A stretch of 64,000 nt of DNA from Erythroxylum novogranatense (GCA_029891385.1 CM057229.1:3101001-3165000), one strand, 5' to 3'. Numbered from the stretch's first letter, positions 35,027-47,809 are shown. Program-made: numbers and translations. Notes: a model not told the origin generated them from the sequence alone.

Positions 35027-35890
35027 ATGCCACCGAAGAGAACTCGAGGAGCTCAATCTCGCCCAGCTCTCGGCGCGGAAGCACGGATGAGTCGTGACGT
35101 TCGCAGGATGAGGACCTTCCCTCTCCGACTCTGATGCACCAAGTGTGCAACATGAGGCGCTCGCCGCCTCCTCCTCAAGTGAACCCTATGGATCTCCGTT
35201 CTTCCAAGAATTTGCTCAAGCCACCCATGCCATGGGCCAAGAAAGACAGCTCAAGTGCCACCTCAGAGAGAGGAGCGGCCAAGATGATAAGCTCCTAAGT
35301 ATGGAGCGGTTGACTTCAACGGACTACTAATCCCGAGGAAGCCAAGATGGTCAAGAGGACCGAGAGGGTCCTGAATCGATGAAGTGTTCGATGATGAGAA
35401 GCTCGATTATGCAGTCAGCTTATTGCAAGGGGATGCACTGCATTGGTGAGAGTCAGTGCCCCGCAGTCAGGAAATACCTCCGGTACTGACATGGAGGGAG
35501 TTCTTAGAAGCCTTTTGGAGGAAATATTTCTCGATGGTCTACATGCAGGAGAAGGCCAGGGAATTCTTGAATCTCACTCAGAGGGAGCTGAGTGTGGCAG
35601 ATTATGAGCTGAAGTTCACTCAGTTGTCGCGATATGCACCCAATATCGTGGCGACTGAAGCAGACAAATGCCGGAAGTTTGAGGGTGGATTGCACCTAGG
35701 GATCAGGAAAAAGGTAGTAATTCACAACTTCCGTGATTACCAGCAGCTGGTTGATGCTGCTCTTCAAGCAGAGAAGTTAGAGAACATCAGGGATGAAGTG
35801 AGTAAGAAGAGAAAAAACAGAGAGCAGTTTTCCAAGAAGGGCATGAGTGCTCCAGCACCTGCAAGGAGCACTAGAACTCAGCATACATAG
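35027..35890 (+). pseudogene. C copy 2 gag
   Basis: Start ATG at 35027 (aligned with 19558). The first ~430 bp have many 1-4-bp deletions relative to copy 1 and no continuous frame. From 35456 a 144-codon frame holds LTWREFLEAFWRKYF, SVADYELKFTQLSRYAPNIV and NFRDYQQLVDAALQAEKLEN and ends in TAG just before insertion E. No D insertion is present (35209: aatttgctcaagccac). Confidence 0.85.
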
Positions 35891-35902
35891 AGTGAGGTGG
35901 GT

Positions 35903-38900
35903 TGTAACATCCCATCTCCCATAGGAAGGGTTTATTGGTAATTTGGGACGGGTTAGAAGTATTAAATTATATCTCGGCATGCACATACAACATATAGCCT
36001 CTATGATTGATGGTTTGTTGCACTTGCACATGATATACATGCATTCATGACATTTTCCGACTTAGGTTTCAAATTGAGATCTTTTGTGAAATTTATGGGA
36101 TAATTGTATTTGAAAAATTATTTGGAGTGCGCCATTGAGTGTTTTACATTTTTAGGGATTTATGAGAATTTTTCTGAAATTTTTCGGGGTTCTTGCCCGG
36201 ACCGAAAAATTTCAACTGACTGATTGAGTGAGCCTTTTTGTACTGAAAAGGGATTGCCTAATGGCATTAGATTATTGGCTAAATGGTGTTAGGGAATTAT
36301 TTTAGTGCCATGATTAGAGTTTAATTGGGATTGGTGCTTAATTAACTAGGATTAACTTATGTTTTTGTCTTTTTCCATTTAAAGCCAAGTGTCCCTTTTA
36401 CATTTATTACTTTTGTCCTTGTATATTCATCACCTACGACTATTTAACTTGGCTTGCAATAAAAAAAGGGGACTTTGAAAGCCTAAGGTGATTCTCCCAT
36501 CCGAAACCTTGCTTCATCTTCTTGGTGTGTTTGTTTTTCTCCTCCTTCGAATGTTTCTTGTCCATCCTTTATAAGAGGCTCTTCCTTGCTATTTGCTTGC
36601 CTCTTTTTATTCTCTCTACCAAGACCAAGTGGGAGCTTTGTGAAGGTGATGATTTATGCATGTTGGGTGTGATGACCGTAGGCTTTGGGAGAGGTTGAGA
36701 AGTGTGAGTGACTTGGAGATTTGAGAGCTTGAAACTTGTTTAAGGTGAGAAGTGATGTTGTGTTTATGCTTTTGGTAGTTAGAAGCATTCATGGAGATCC
36801 TTTATACATGTAGTTGATCATCATAGTAGTAGGGTTGAATGGGTTTAAATTTATACTTGGTTATGGATGAATGAATGACTATAGTTTTCCTTGATTTTGG
36901 CTTGGTTTGGATTGAGTTTGTAAGGTTAGATGAATGGAAAACTTAGGAAGATAATTGTGTTAGTGCTGCCAACTTTTGTATAATCATGTAAATATATGTT
37001 GTGATGAATTTGTGGTTGAATTAGAGGTATAAATGGGTGCTTAGTGATGTGTTATTGATGTTAGAAGTGATAGGAGTTAGGTTGTAGTTGAAAAGCTGGA
37101 AAATGCAATTTGACCTATTGTAATGTTTTGATCATAACTAATTTTGTAGGTGAGCAAATGAGGTGAGGTTTGTGCCCAATTAAGCTTTGGGATGTTGGCT
37201 ACAACTTTGTGTGAAATAGGTGTTGTTAAATTGTAATGCTATAGGGGCGAAATTTTGCATGGAAAGTTACTGTTTTATTGCCTGTGAACAGTACCCGCAG
37301 TTATGACCTGATTACTTTGTTGGTTTTTCTAAATTAATTGATATGGAATTAGGAAAAATGGTTTGTATGAAAGTGTAAGAATATTCAGTTAGCTTTCCAT
37401 TTCCACTTATCTTGCTATTTTTCGAGATGTATATTGAGAGATATGAACTGTTTTCTATTGACTGGTTTTGGGCATGTTGATGAAACCTAGCTTAATTGTC
37501 TGACTTGTGACTATTCTGCTTTGAAGCAATTTTAGCCATTTTTGTGGACTGAATTGGTGTGAGTGATCTTCTGCAAAGTTGTAAAGGAATAAATTATCTT
37601 GAAAATGATATATGGCATGTAATTTTTGAAGGTCAGATTTGGGAGTTATGATTTTGTAAAAACTGGACCTAAACTAGGTTGTGAATGGCTGATCATGATA
37701 GTAGCTTCCATAACAGTTTTAAAATTGTTAGAAATCGAATTGGAGTTTGAGTTCTTCATGAAAATTGAAGTTTGAGATGTTATCTTTTCAGGGATATAAG
37801 GTAGTGAATTTTTTGACTTTTTTGCTAAGAGAATCACTGTTTGGAAAATTACTGTCCAGATTGGTTGATTTCAGTAGGCAGATTCTTTGTGGAATTGTTT
37901 GACGTTGTTAGAAAGTGAATTTGATTTTGGGTTGTTCATGAAAGTTGTAGACAACATTGTGATCTTACTGCCTTAATTATTGTGTAATTGTTGACTGAAG
38001 AATCAGAGAGTTATTGAATTTGCAATGTACTGCCCTGTGTTGATAGGTTTGAGTAGGCAGTAGGTTTGATAGGATTTTTGACACCCTTAGGGGTGAAATT
38101 GATTTTTATGGTCTTCTTGAGAATTGTAGAGGGTTTCATGATCTTTCCAATGAGATATAGTTGGTAAGTTTCTGAATTGTGTGCAATGAGTTATTGGTGT
38201 TGAAAGTTGGCTTAAAATCAGGAAAATAAAGAAGGGAATAAGGGTTATGCATATATAGATATTAATTGTTTAATTTGAATTTTGGTTTCTTTTGTCAATT
38301 TCTTTTCCGTCCGACGTCCGATTGACCTGATTCTTGAGGCATCGGATTTTTGACCTATTGAATTTCATTTGGTGAAAAATTGGGAATTTTTAGACGGAAA
38401 ATTGACGTGGCCCCGTGTAACGGAGCCTTTAATCACTGTTTTGTTTAATTGGGGACCTATAGAGGTCCGAATTGCGCACCGTCAGCGCCAATAGCTTTCT
38501 AATTTTTAGACAGATTTTTTTTATGATGGGAAAATTTTTGATTAGGGTCGGGAATGCCATGAACATGCATTTTACACGTTTTACTTATTCCATGTGCATT
38601 GTTTGATATTTCTAATTATACAGTTAGTAATGTGTACTCATTTCCATTGTTATAGAGGCTCAGTTGGAACGTCATCCCACGGACGTTGCAGAGACTTCCC
38701 GGCATTAGCTCGGAAGTTATTAGGTGAGTAACCTAGATGGTTCCTCGGTTAGTAAGTGTTTATAATTCTGCACTTAGAACCCTGTGGAGAGTAATGGTGG
38801 AAAAATTGTGTTTGTTTGTGCTCGGATCATGGACCGGAGGTCCGATGGATTGGAGAATTCTGACATAGAAGTGTTATATGTGATTTTCTTGCGATTACCT

Positions 38901-39720
38901 GTGCGAGACTTATGTGTATATGTTGAGTTGGGATCTGATATGATGTTGGTGTTGTTTTATTTGGATATATGCATTTCATGCATAATTGCATGATCAGTAA
39001 TTGACAGTTGTGACCAGAGCAGCCAACGAGAGCTTAAAGCTCAACGTGATTGGGCCTTGAGCCCACAGTGATTCAGAGCCTATGGCTCACCGTTTAATGT
39101 GCCCTTAATGGGACGATTCTACAGCGCCATCACAACAACGTAATAAATTGGAAAAGCGTCTCATACACATTTCATGTGCATTTGAATTGGTTCCTTTGAC
39201 TGATCTAGTAATCATGTGGTACTTCTGAATGTGTTTTGGTGAAATAACTGTGTGTAACTGTGATATACTGTGTATATGCATGAATTGGGTGAACCATCGA
39301 TGATGGTTCCTCACTGAGTTCGCAAACTCACCCAAAATTGCAAATTTTTGTTTTAGGACCGAGAGAGTAGACTTATAGCTCCAGAGGGACTTTTCCTGCC
39401 GTGTAGATTGAGTTGGCAAGAGAAGTCATGGCAAACAGGTCGGTCAGCTGGCACTTTTTGAGGGATGACCTAGCTAGCTTTTTGTTTGATTTTCTTTTGG
39501 AGTAATGTACAGAACATACCAGTTGTGTAAATCTACTGCTTTGAGGTTATGAAATGAGAATTTATGGTTTCAAAAATTAGTGGATTTCATATTAATGCTT
39601 TATGATTTTTGATGCCATGTGGAGTGTTAGCGATTGATCGTAGCGCACCCTTATCGTAGGGTGTGTGTCGGAATGACCTACGGGCGTCCCGATACATATC
39701 CTAAGGTAAGGGGTGTTACA
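35903..39720 (+). mobile_element. Solo LTR E, copy 2 (complete)
   Basis: 3818 bp, tgtaacatccc...ggggtgttaca, flanked by tgggt (35898-35902) and tgggc (39721-39725; tgggt in copy 1). No internal domain, PBS or PPT, so a solo LTR. TATA-like tataagag 36570-36577, donor-like aag|gtgaga 36745, splice-bounded block 38656-38723, hairpin array 39030-39110, double hairpin about 39290-39335, terminal palindrome 39640-39719. Degenerate ~190-bp modules fill about 37100-38230. Confidence 0.9.
38656..38723 (+). other. Splice-bounded 68-bp block in LTR E (copy 2)
   Basis: Acceptor-like ccattgttatag, block aggctcagttgg...cggaagttattag, donor-like gtgagtaacctag. Contains the inverted pair acttcc/ggaagt. Equivalent in E copy 1 at 27813-27883. 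Confidence 0.4.
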
Positions 39721-39725
39721 TGGGC

Positions 39726-40500
39726 AGCAGTGGCCCCACTCAGAGCAAGCAGCCTAGGGCTATGTCAGGGCAAGCTTCAAGTGTAGCAAGCCCGGGATGG
39801 ACAGGTAGAGGAAATCCCCAGTGTGATCACGTGGGATATTTCACAAAGGGAATGTCTCTGAAGATAGGAGCATGTTTTGGTGTGGCCAAAGGGGCCTGTA
39901 ATCAAGGATTGTCCCCAGCGGTCAGTAAGAAGGGTCTCACCTCAGCCCCAAGAAGAGCGTAAACAAGGGCTACTCGCCAAGATGATGTGGGCGCTCAGAA
40001 CTGCAAGGAAGGCATATCCGCAGGAGACTTAGAGGATGTGGTCAGCACCACTGGTCTTTGCCATGACCAGAAAGAAGCTGCGCATCGCTCCTAAGTAGTG
40101 ACGGTATGACTATGCTATTTGATTTACCAGCTTATGTGTTGATTGACACTGGCTCCACCCATTCATTTGTATCTCTAGTATGAATATGCATGCCGCATGT
40201 CCCGAGATTATGGATAACTTTTTCGTAGTTAGTACTCCTTTAGGGAGTAAGGTGGTGATCGCTTGATCTACAAGAATCGTGAGCTCAACATGGCGGCTAG
40301 GTCGGTAGTAGACTTACTACCTCTAGACCTTCAAGGTTGGATGTCATTTGGGGATGGATGTTATGGAGAAATACAAGGCGAAGCTAGATTGTAGTTTGAA
40401 GGAAGTAGAATTTGATATGGGAGATGATCAGAAGATAGTTTTCAAGGGGGACAGGAAACTGCCAGTGCCGAGGATCATTTCGGCTATGTTAGCTGACAAT
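39726..40500 (+). pseudogene. C copy 2 gag zinc knuckle and protease
   Basis: Resumes after E (gcagcagtggccccac). The knuckle region is frameshifted (CDHVGYFTKG). The protease active site VLIDTGSTHSFV is present around 40137-40170 but surrounded by small deletions; from 40348 MGMDVMEKYKAKLDCSLKEV continues into the RT linker. Confidence 0.8.
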
Positions 40501-41449
40501 ATGATGAGCCAAGGGTGTGAGGCCTTCTTGGCGCATGTAGTGGATCCAGAAGTGAATGTGGGCAGATTAGAAGATTTTCAGGTTGTGAGGGAGTTTCCTG
40601 ATGTATTTCCAGAAGAATTACACCGGTGAGGGAAATTGAGTTCGAAATTGACTTGATTCCCGGAACCGCACCAATCTCCATACCACCCTACAGAATGGCT
40701 CCAGTTGAGTTGAGAGAACTCAAGGAGCAATTGCAGAAATTGTTGGAGAAGCGGCTCATCAGCCGAAGTTCTTCACCTGGGGAGCTCCTATCCTGTTTGT
40801 TAGGAAGAAGGATGGAACGTGGAGGATGTGTATAGACTACGTGAAGCTTAACAAGATGACGATTGAGCAAGCATCCGCTGCCACGGATAGATGATTTATT
40901 TGATCACCGCAGGAGCAAGGGTCTTTTCAAGATTGACCTAAGATCGTGTTATCATCAACTCCAATTAGGAGTCCGATGTAAACAAGACATTTTCGGGACC
41001 CAATTACTGGGCACTATAAATTGTGGTCATGCCCTTCGGATTGACCAATGCTCCATTTGCCTTCATGGATCGATGAATAGGTGTTTAATGAATTCTTAGA
41101 TCAGTTTGTCATTGTGTTCATTGATGACATTCGGTCTATTCTAAGGATGAAGGAGAGCATGAACAACATCTCGTGATAGTGTTGCAGTAGATTGAGAGAG
41201 CAGAGCTATATGCCAAATTCAGAAGTGTGAATTTTGGCTACATGAAGTAGTTTTCCTCGACATGTGATTTCCAAAGAAAGGGATCCATGTTGATCCCAAG
41301 AAAGTAGAAGCGATGAGTGAATTGGCAAGAGCCCAAGACAAAGGAAAGAGGTAAGAAGCTTCCTAGGTTTGGCAAGTTATTATAGGAGATTCGTGGAAGG
41401 ATTCTCATGATAGCTGCCCCTATGACTAAGCTGTTAAGAAAGAATCAGC
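40501..41449 (+). pseudogene. C copy 2 reverse transcriptase
   Basis: Contains the RT region missing from copy 1. [10 protein letters not shown] precedes a frameshift at about 40620; [18 protein letters not shown] follows; the palm is spread over three frames with [11 protein letters not shown], the motif-A region near 40925 (FKIDLRSCYHQL) and an FIDD-coding stretch near 41117 (ttcattgatgacat). Many one- to three-base deletions break the frame; some may be sequence errors. Confidence 0.8.
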
Positions 41450-41900
41450 AGTTCATATGGAGTGAGGAATGTTAGAAGAGCTTTGAGGAGCTCAAGAACA
41501 GATTGACAAGTGCTCCAGTATTGGTTTTGCCCAATGGAGACCAGGGTATACGGTGTACAGTGATGCTTCGAGGAAGGGTTTAGGATGTGTCCGATGCAGA
41601 TGACAAGGTAATAGCCTATGCTTCACTAAGATTGAAGCAAGATGAGTTAAATTATCCGACTCATGACTTGGAGTTAGCAGCGATAATTTTGCCCTAAAGA
41701 TTTGGAGACACTACCTATATGGGGTTCAGACTAGGATCTTCATGGACCACAAAAGTCTTAAGTACATTATGAGTCGAAAGAGTTGAATTTAAAGCGAGAC
41801 GATGGTTGGAATTGCTCAGGACTATAACCTCGATGATAGAGTATCATCCGAGCAAGGCGAATGTAGTGGCGTATGCTTTGAGGTGAAGTCAACCATATCT
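41450..41900 (+). pseudogene. C copy 2 RNase H domain
   Basis: Matches copy 1 from gttcatatggagtgagg; reads SDAS at the catalytic position (cagtgatgcttcg) where copy 1 has lost the Asp. Broken by a CAG-to-TAG stop at 41474 (gttagaagagc) and further frameshifts (41550-41830). Confidence 0.75.
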
Positions 41901-42812
41901 TACGTGTAATCGGTTTATTTGCCTCTGTTGGAATAGATGGCCAAGTTGAAGATCGATTTAAAGGTGATGAATCATATGGTGTTTTTGCTCAATTCGTGGT
42001 GAGACCTATCCTAAGGAGAAGGTCAAGGAGTTGCAGAGCAGGATACGTAATTAAGTAAGTCGAGAGATGAAATTCAACATGGTAAACAGTAAGAAGTGCA
42101 AGTAAGGGATAATGGGCTAATGGTAGTCGGAAACAGGTTATGTATTCTGAATGATAAGGCAGTTAAGGAAGAGATCATGGATGAGGCACACAATGCGCCT
42201 TATTCCATGCGCCAGCAAAGACCGTAATGTATGTAAATTTGAAGGAACATTTCGTGGAAAGGCATGAAGAGGGATGTAGCTGAATATGTGAGCAGATGTC
42301 TAGTGTGTCAGCAAGTCAAGGCTGAACACCAGGCACCTTCAGGCATGCTAAGGCCATTTTCCATTCCTGAATGGAAGTGGCAAAGGATCACGATGGATTT
42401 TTTGATGGGCTTGCCTAGGACCAGCAAGAAGCATGATGCCATTTGGGTTATTGTTGATCGGTTGACCAAGTCAACCCATTTTCTGGCAATCAAGCAAACA
42501 GATTCATTGCAAGTCTTAGCCAGGAAGTATATTGATGAAGTGGTAAGGTTACAGGGAGTTCCGAATTCTATAGTATCCGACAGGGATCCTCGATTCACCT
42601 CGAGATTTTGGGGAAGTTTGCAGGAAGCATTAGGAACTAAGCTGAATTTCAGTACGGCGTTTCATCCTCAGACGGATGGTCAGTCTGAGAGGACAATCTA
42701 GACTCTAGAGGGGATGCTTAGAGCATGTGTCATGGACTTCAAAGGAGCATGGGATGATCATTTGTTGTTGGTCGAATTTGCTTATAACAATTCGTACCAT
42801 TCGAGCATATAG
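41901..42812 (+). pseudogene. C copy 2 integrase
   Basis: The best frame (42264-42701, 145 codons) has [29 protein letters not shown] (first Asp), [14 protein letters not shown] (second Asp) and DGQSERT (Glu), so the D,D-35-E triad is complete. It ends at TAG (42699-42701) where copy 1 has CAG. Upstream, the HHCC His pair is frameshifted. Confidence 0.85.
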
Positions 42813-43466
42813 ATGGCTCCTTATGAAGCCCTTTATGGCAGAAGATGCAGGACTCCGATATGTTGGGATGAAGACGGTGAGAGGAAATTAGTGGGACCAG
42901 AGTTGGTCCAGATGACAGTTGAGAAAGTGGATGTAATCAAACAGCGGCTTAAGGCAGCCCAGGATAGAATGAAGAGTTATGCCGATGCTAACAGAAAAGA
43001 AATGGAATATGCAGTGGGTGACAAAGTATTCCTTAAGACCTCTCTATGGAAAGGGGTCATAAGGTTTGGCAGGAAAGGGAAGTTAAGCCCTCGGTATGTG
43101 GGTCCGTATGAAGTTTTAGAGAGGATTGGGCCGTTGGCCTACAGGTTGGCATTGCCTCCAGAATTGTCGCAGATTCATGATGTATTCCATGTTTCCATGC
43201 TGAGAAGGTACAGATCAGATCCTTCTCACATCATTCAGACCTCAGAAGTTCAGCTGAGCGATGATATGAGTTATGAAGAAATGCCTGTGGCATTCTCGAC
43301 AAAGAAGAATAAGGTCCTCAGGAACAAGATAATCAAGCTAGTCAAGGTCCTGTGGAGGAATCATGCAGTTGAAGAGGCGACGTGTGAGCCTCAGGATGCA
43401 ATGCAGGAAAAGTATCCACACCTCTTCCATGAATCAGGTAAGAATTTCGAGGACGAAATTTCTTAA
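42813..43466 (+). pseudogene. C copy 2 integrase C-terminus and chromodomain
   Basis: 217-codon frame starting after another TAG (CAG in copy 1): MAPYEALYGRRCRTPICWDE, GPY/F module LSPRYVGPYEVLERIGPLAY, chromodomain VLRNKIIKLVKVLWRNHAV and the C-terminal QEKYPHLFHESGKNFEDEIS running to its own stop next to the PPT. The longest undamaged stretch of family C here. Confidence 0.9.
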
Positions 43467-43475
43467 GGGGAGAAA

Positions 43476-46314
43476 TGTTACCCCTTAATTTTTTATGATA
43501 AATCAAGCATGATTAGACTAATGGGGTAAATTAATATAGTATTTAATAAAGTTAGCATGAATTAGCATATGACATTAAATGAGTTAGTTGGGCCTTAAAT
43601 GAGGTAGGAAGGAAAAGAGATAAGATGGGCTTAAAGGATTATGGGCTCGAGTAGTATAAGGAGGAAAATAAGAAAGGAGGAAGAATAGGTGAATGGGTTT
43701 AAGTATATGGGCTTAAGTGACTTAGTAAAGAGTATAAAAGGGAGGAATTAAATGAGTTGTAGGAAGGGGAAATCACGAAATTTTAGAGGGAGAGGAAGAG
43801 AAATGTCGTGGAAGGTGGAGAAAGAAGGAGAAAAGAAGAGTTTTGCTAGGGTTTGATTCTCCAAGAGATCAAGAGGGTTTTCAAGAAAGTTCAAGAGTTA
43901 AAAGTGTGGAGGAAGGTTCGTTACACTTTGACCCAAGAAATCACTTGGTTAGCTAAAGATTCAAGGTAAGCTTCTTGATTTAAGGTTGCTTTTGTTGGGT
44001 TTTGGTTAGAAAGACTAAGAATGGAATGGGTATAGTGATTTCCAAGTTGATTTCATGAAAGGTGTAACATGGTTTCTCAATTGAAGTGAGATTTACATAG
44101 GTTTTTGTTTTTTAATGAAGAAAGAGAAGGAAGAGAAGAGGAGCAAGAGTTGTAGCAAGGAAACCAAGGATTTAGCAAGTCTTAAAGGTGGGTTCCATAT
44201 TTATCTTTATATTTATGAGCAATTAATGCAAGTTGATAAATGACACTAATGAATGTTTGTTACTTGTAAGTGAGTATAAATGATTGCTATAAATGCTTGT
44301 GTTAGTTGTGGGTAGATGACATTAATCATGAGTTATGTGTAAATGAAAATAATACATATTGATGATTTGATGATGGTTGAGTTAGTATTGAATGAAATAG
44401 CTTAAATGAGTATGAATGCACCATATGACTTATGCATGAAATGTACAATATGAAATATGCATGAAAGATAAGATTTTCAAGAAAAACAGTGAATTGGACA
44501 AGAACTGTCCAATTTTATTGTTATGCATGATTGTTATGTTATGTGGGTAAGGTATAGTCCCAAGAACCGTCACGTGCACGTCGACCATGAAAAGGCTTCA
44601 CCCGCCTGCCCGATTGTGGCATAGGATGATCCATTATTTGGAATCCTAAAGATTTGCCCATATAAGCTCATTAAATGAGACTATATGGTTGCCATGAATA
44701 TGGACTTACCGAGCCAATTGATGTGTTTCATATGTGATTACATGAAATTGCAAGAATTATGAATGTTCAATCAGGAGAAATTATGTTTATGTATTGATGA
44801 AAATTGCATGATGCATGTATTATGATTTCATTGAAATATTGCTTAATGTATGAATAACTAAATAGACATGCTTGTTATATAAATATAAATGTGTTACCCG
44901 CGGAGCGAAAGCTCACCCCTTCAATTCTCCAGGAAATGAGCAGGATCCCGAGGAGCAAGCTTAAAGGCATTTACTCCAAGAGTTTTCTTTTGGTTTTGTG
45001 ATTGAAATGATTTTTGTAAAACAATTCTTTAGTTGCATTTTGAGAATGATATTGTATTTTGAAGTTTCATGTAATTGGGCTTAAAATGCCCACTAAAGCA
45101 TTGTATGAAATATGACATGATTTGATGGAGATGGAATGAATGAGTTATGATTCAAAAGTGAATTTTAAACCCTAATGTATAATGCTTGATTGTATGACCT
45201 TTGATCTTTTGAGATGATGCATGAGATGGCATGAATATCATATAGGTAGGTAAATGTTATGAGGTTGGGATTGATGGTCATGCATGTGTAATGAAGGTGA
45301 GAATGAGGGTTGTGTGAGGTTGATTGTGCAAAGTCTTGTAGATGTGTTAAATTAGTTAGACAATAGAAGTCAGAAGTGGAGAGTTATGATGGTTGAAAGT
45401 TAGCAGGATGCATAAGTCTTGTTTATGAGGATAGCTTTGATGGTGGCGTAGGAATCTAGGGTTTGATGGACAAATCCATCAAGAATTGATAGAATGATAA
45501 AATAAGTTGGATGTTTGGAGTGGTTATGAAGTATTTAGTAGTAGAGTAAGTGAATCTTGCAAGATTACAAGTGTATTTGGTGTTAGGAATAAGTTAGAAA
45601 GCATAGGTGAGGGTTTAAGAGGCTTTGGGGGAAAAATCTCATCCTTCTGGTCATTTCTTCCTCGCGGGCGCGAGATCCATACCTCGCTCGCGACCATAAA
45701 AAATCGGAGGAACCAACTTTCTGTTCGTCTCTTCTCATGGTATGATGAAGTAAATCATGGCGCGACCAGTTAGAGTGCGAATTTCATTTTTAGGACTCTA
45801 ATATGAGTTGTAGATCAGGATGTGTACATATTGATTGATATAAAGATGACATCAATCCGACATCTGTAACAAAAGTTATGGCGTTTTTACCAAAGTATGT
45901 CAAATATACATCTTGATATGAATATGAAAGATTGTTTTGATCATAACTTCCTCATCAGACCTCCAAATGAAGTGATTTTTGAGCCATGGATTCATGAGAC
46001 ATGTAGGTACCTACCCATAAGAATTGGTGTCATTTGGAGTTAAATTGAAAGAGTTGGCATGAAATCAAGTAAAGGGTCAGTCAAGAGAGCGTGATCGAGA
46101 TATGATCACATGTTGGTATTTTGTCGATATCTTGAGTTTCTAGAACTCCGATTGAAGCGATCCTTGTCTTAAATTAAACAAGAGTCATAAGGCTATGATT
46201 TACAAGAGAAAACAATTTGAAATTAGGGTTAAATGAAATAAACCCTACAAGGCAATATGATCAAGTTTCATATTTTACGGTTCAAGAGTTGGACTCCAGT
46301 AACGGGATCCAACA
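43476..46314 (+). repeat. LTR C3
   Basis: 2839 bp, tgttacccc...ggatccaaca, after the PPT of copy 2 and followed by TSD gctcc (46315-46319). TATA 43733-43740. Its CG island (45655-45770) is eroded relative to C2 (acctcgctcgcgac for acctcgcgggcgcgac). Confidence 0.9.
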
Positions 46315-46319
46315 GCTCC

Positions 46320-46951
46320 TCAGTCTCCCAAGTCGCCTCCTCAGTGGAGTGGTTCTTCCAAAGGACTTTCACCAATGGAATCACCCTGCTCCTCAACTGC
46401 TTGACCCGCGATCCTATAATCCGCACCGGCTCCTCGACATAACTCAAATCATTGGCTACCTCGATCTCCTAAACCGGGATCACATGCGTCAGATCTTATC
46501 AATATCTCCGGAGCATGCTCACATGAAAAACGTCATGCAACTGAGACATCTCGCTCGGTAACTCTAATCTATAGGCCAATGGTCCTATCCTCTCGAGGAT
46601 CTCATAAGGACCAATATACCGAGGACTCAACTTGCCCTTCCGGCCAAACCTCAGAACTCCTCTCCAAGGTGACACTCGGAGGAAAATCCTATCTCCTACA
46701 TCGTACTCCATCTCTCTCCGATGCTGATGCACATAACTTTTCTGTCTATCCTGAGCCGCCTTAATGTAACTCCGAATCAACTTTACCTTATCCACAGTGT
46801 CCTGAATCAGCTCGAGACCCTCTAACATCCTTATACCCTCATCATCCCAATAAAGAGGCGATCTACACTGTCGTCCATATAACGCCTCATACGGTGCCAT
46901 CCAAATACTGCTCTGGTATTGGTTATCATAAGCAAACTCCACTAAAGCCAA
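46320..46951 (-). pseudogene. B copy 2 integrase C-terminus and chromodomain
   Basis: Continues B pol on the far side of element C. 46499-46951 is a 150-codon frame (MAPYEALYGRQCRSPLYWDD, LSPRYIGPYEILERIGPLAY, LHDVFHVSMLRRY); the chromodomain portion (46320-46495) is read in a broken frame and is completed by 16380-16465. An in-frame stop separates it from the core. Confidence 0.85.
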
Positions 46952-46990
46952 ATACTGATCTCATGCACCTCGGAAATCCAATACACAGGC

Positions 46991-47809
46991 TCACAACATA
47001 TCCTCAATAGTCTTAATCGTCCTCTCACTCTGCCCATCTGTTTGAGGATGAAATGCTGCACTGAAGTTCAACCGAGTACCCAAAGCCGAGTGCAAACTCC
47101 TCCAGAACCTCGAAGTAAACCTGGGATCCCTGTCTGAGACTATAGACACCGAAACCTCATGCAGTCTCACTATCTCTGCCACATACTTCTGGGCCAACTG
47201 ATCTAGAGTATTGTTCTCCCTCACTGGCCAGAAGTGAGCCGATTTAGTCAACCGGTCCACTATGACCCAGATCGCATCATGCTGCCTCGGCGTCCTAGGC
47301 AACCTCATAATGAAATCCATCGAAATTCGCTCCCATTTTCACTCCAGATTGGGCAACGAATTCAACTTACCCACTGGAGCCTGGTGCTCAGCCTTAACCT
47401 GCTGGCACGTCAGACATCGAGAAACAAACTCTGCCACCTGTCTCTTCATGACTGGCCACCAGAAATGCAACTTAAGAGTGCGATACATCTTGGTAGTACC
47501 AGGATGCATAGCATAGGCGACCAAATGCGCCTCCTCCAAAATCTCGTGCCTCAGATAGCCCACATCAGGAACACATAATCTCTTACCCATCCAAAGAGTA
47601 CCATCTCTCAACTCAAAATCAGAAGTCAATCCAGATCTTACTCTATCCATCAATCTCACCAACACAGGATCCTGGTCCTGAACTCTCCTGATCCTGTCAT
47701 GCAACTTCGGCCTAAGCCTCAAACTAGCAATCAGAGCTCCATCCTGAGCCAAATCCATCTGCACATTCAGAGCTCTCAACTGAATCAAGCTAGGCAATCT
47801 CCCAATCAA
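46991..47809 (-). pseudogene. B copy 2 integrase zinc finger and core
   Basis: 47339-47809 carries the HHCC finger ([32 protein letters not shown]). 46991-47320 carries the core: MDFIMRLPRTPRQH (first Asp), [21 protein letters not shown]. The two frames are adjacent, split by a small break near 47330. Confidence 0.85.

Larger units (their letters stand above)
16466..46314 (+). mobile_element. Element C: tandem dimer (three LTRs, two internal domains) in B pol
   Basis: Plus-strand Tekay-like Ty3/gypsy element: LTR C1 16466-19315, internal 1 19316-31946, LTR C2 31947-34787, internal 2 34788-43475, LTR C3 43476-46314. Only the outer ends are flanked by the 5-bp TSD gctcc, so the dimer occupies one insertion site. 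Both internal domains carry LTR E at the same gag position; only internal 1 carries D and lacks the RT core. Gag, protease, RT, RNase H, integrase and chromodomain are all recognisable but broken. Confidence 0.85.
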
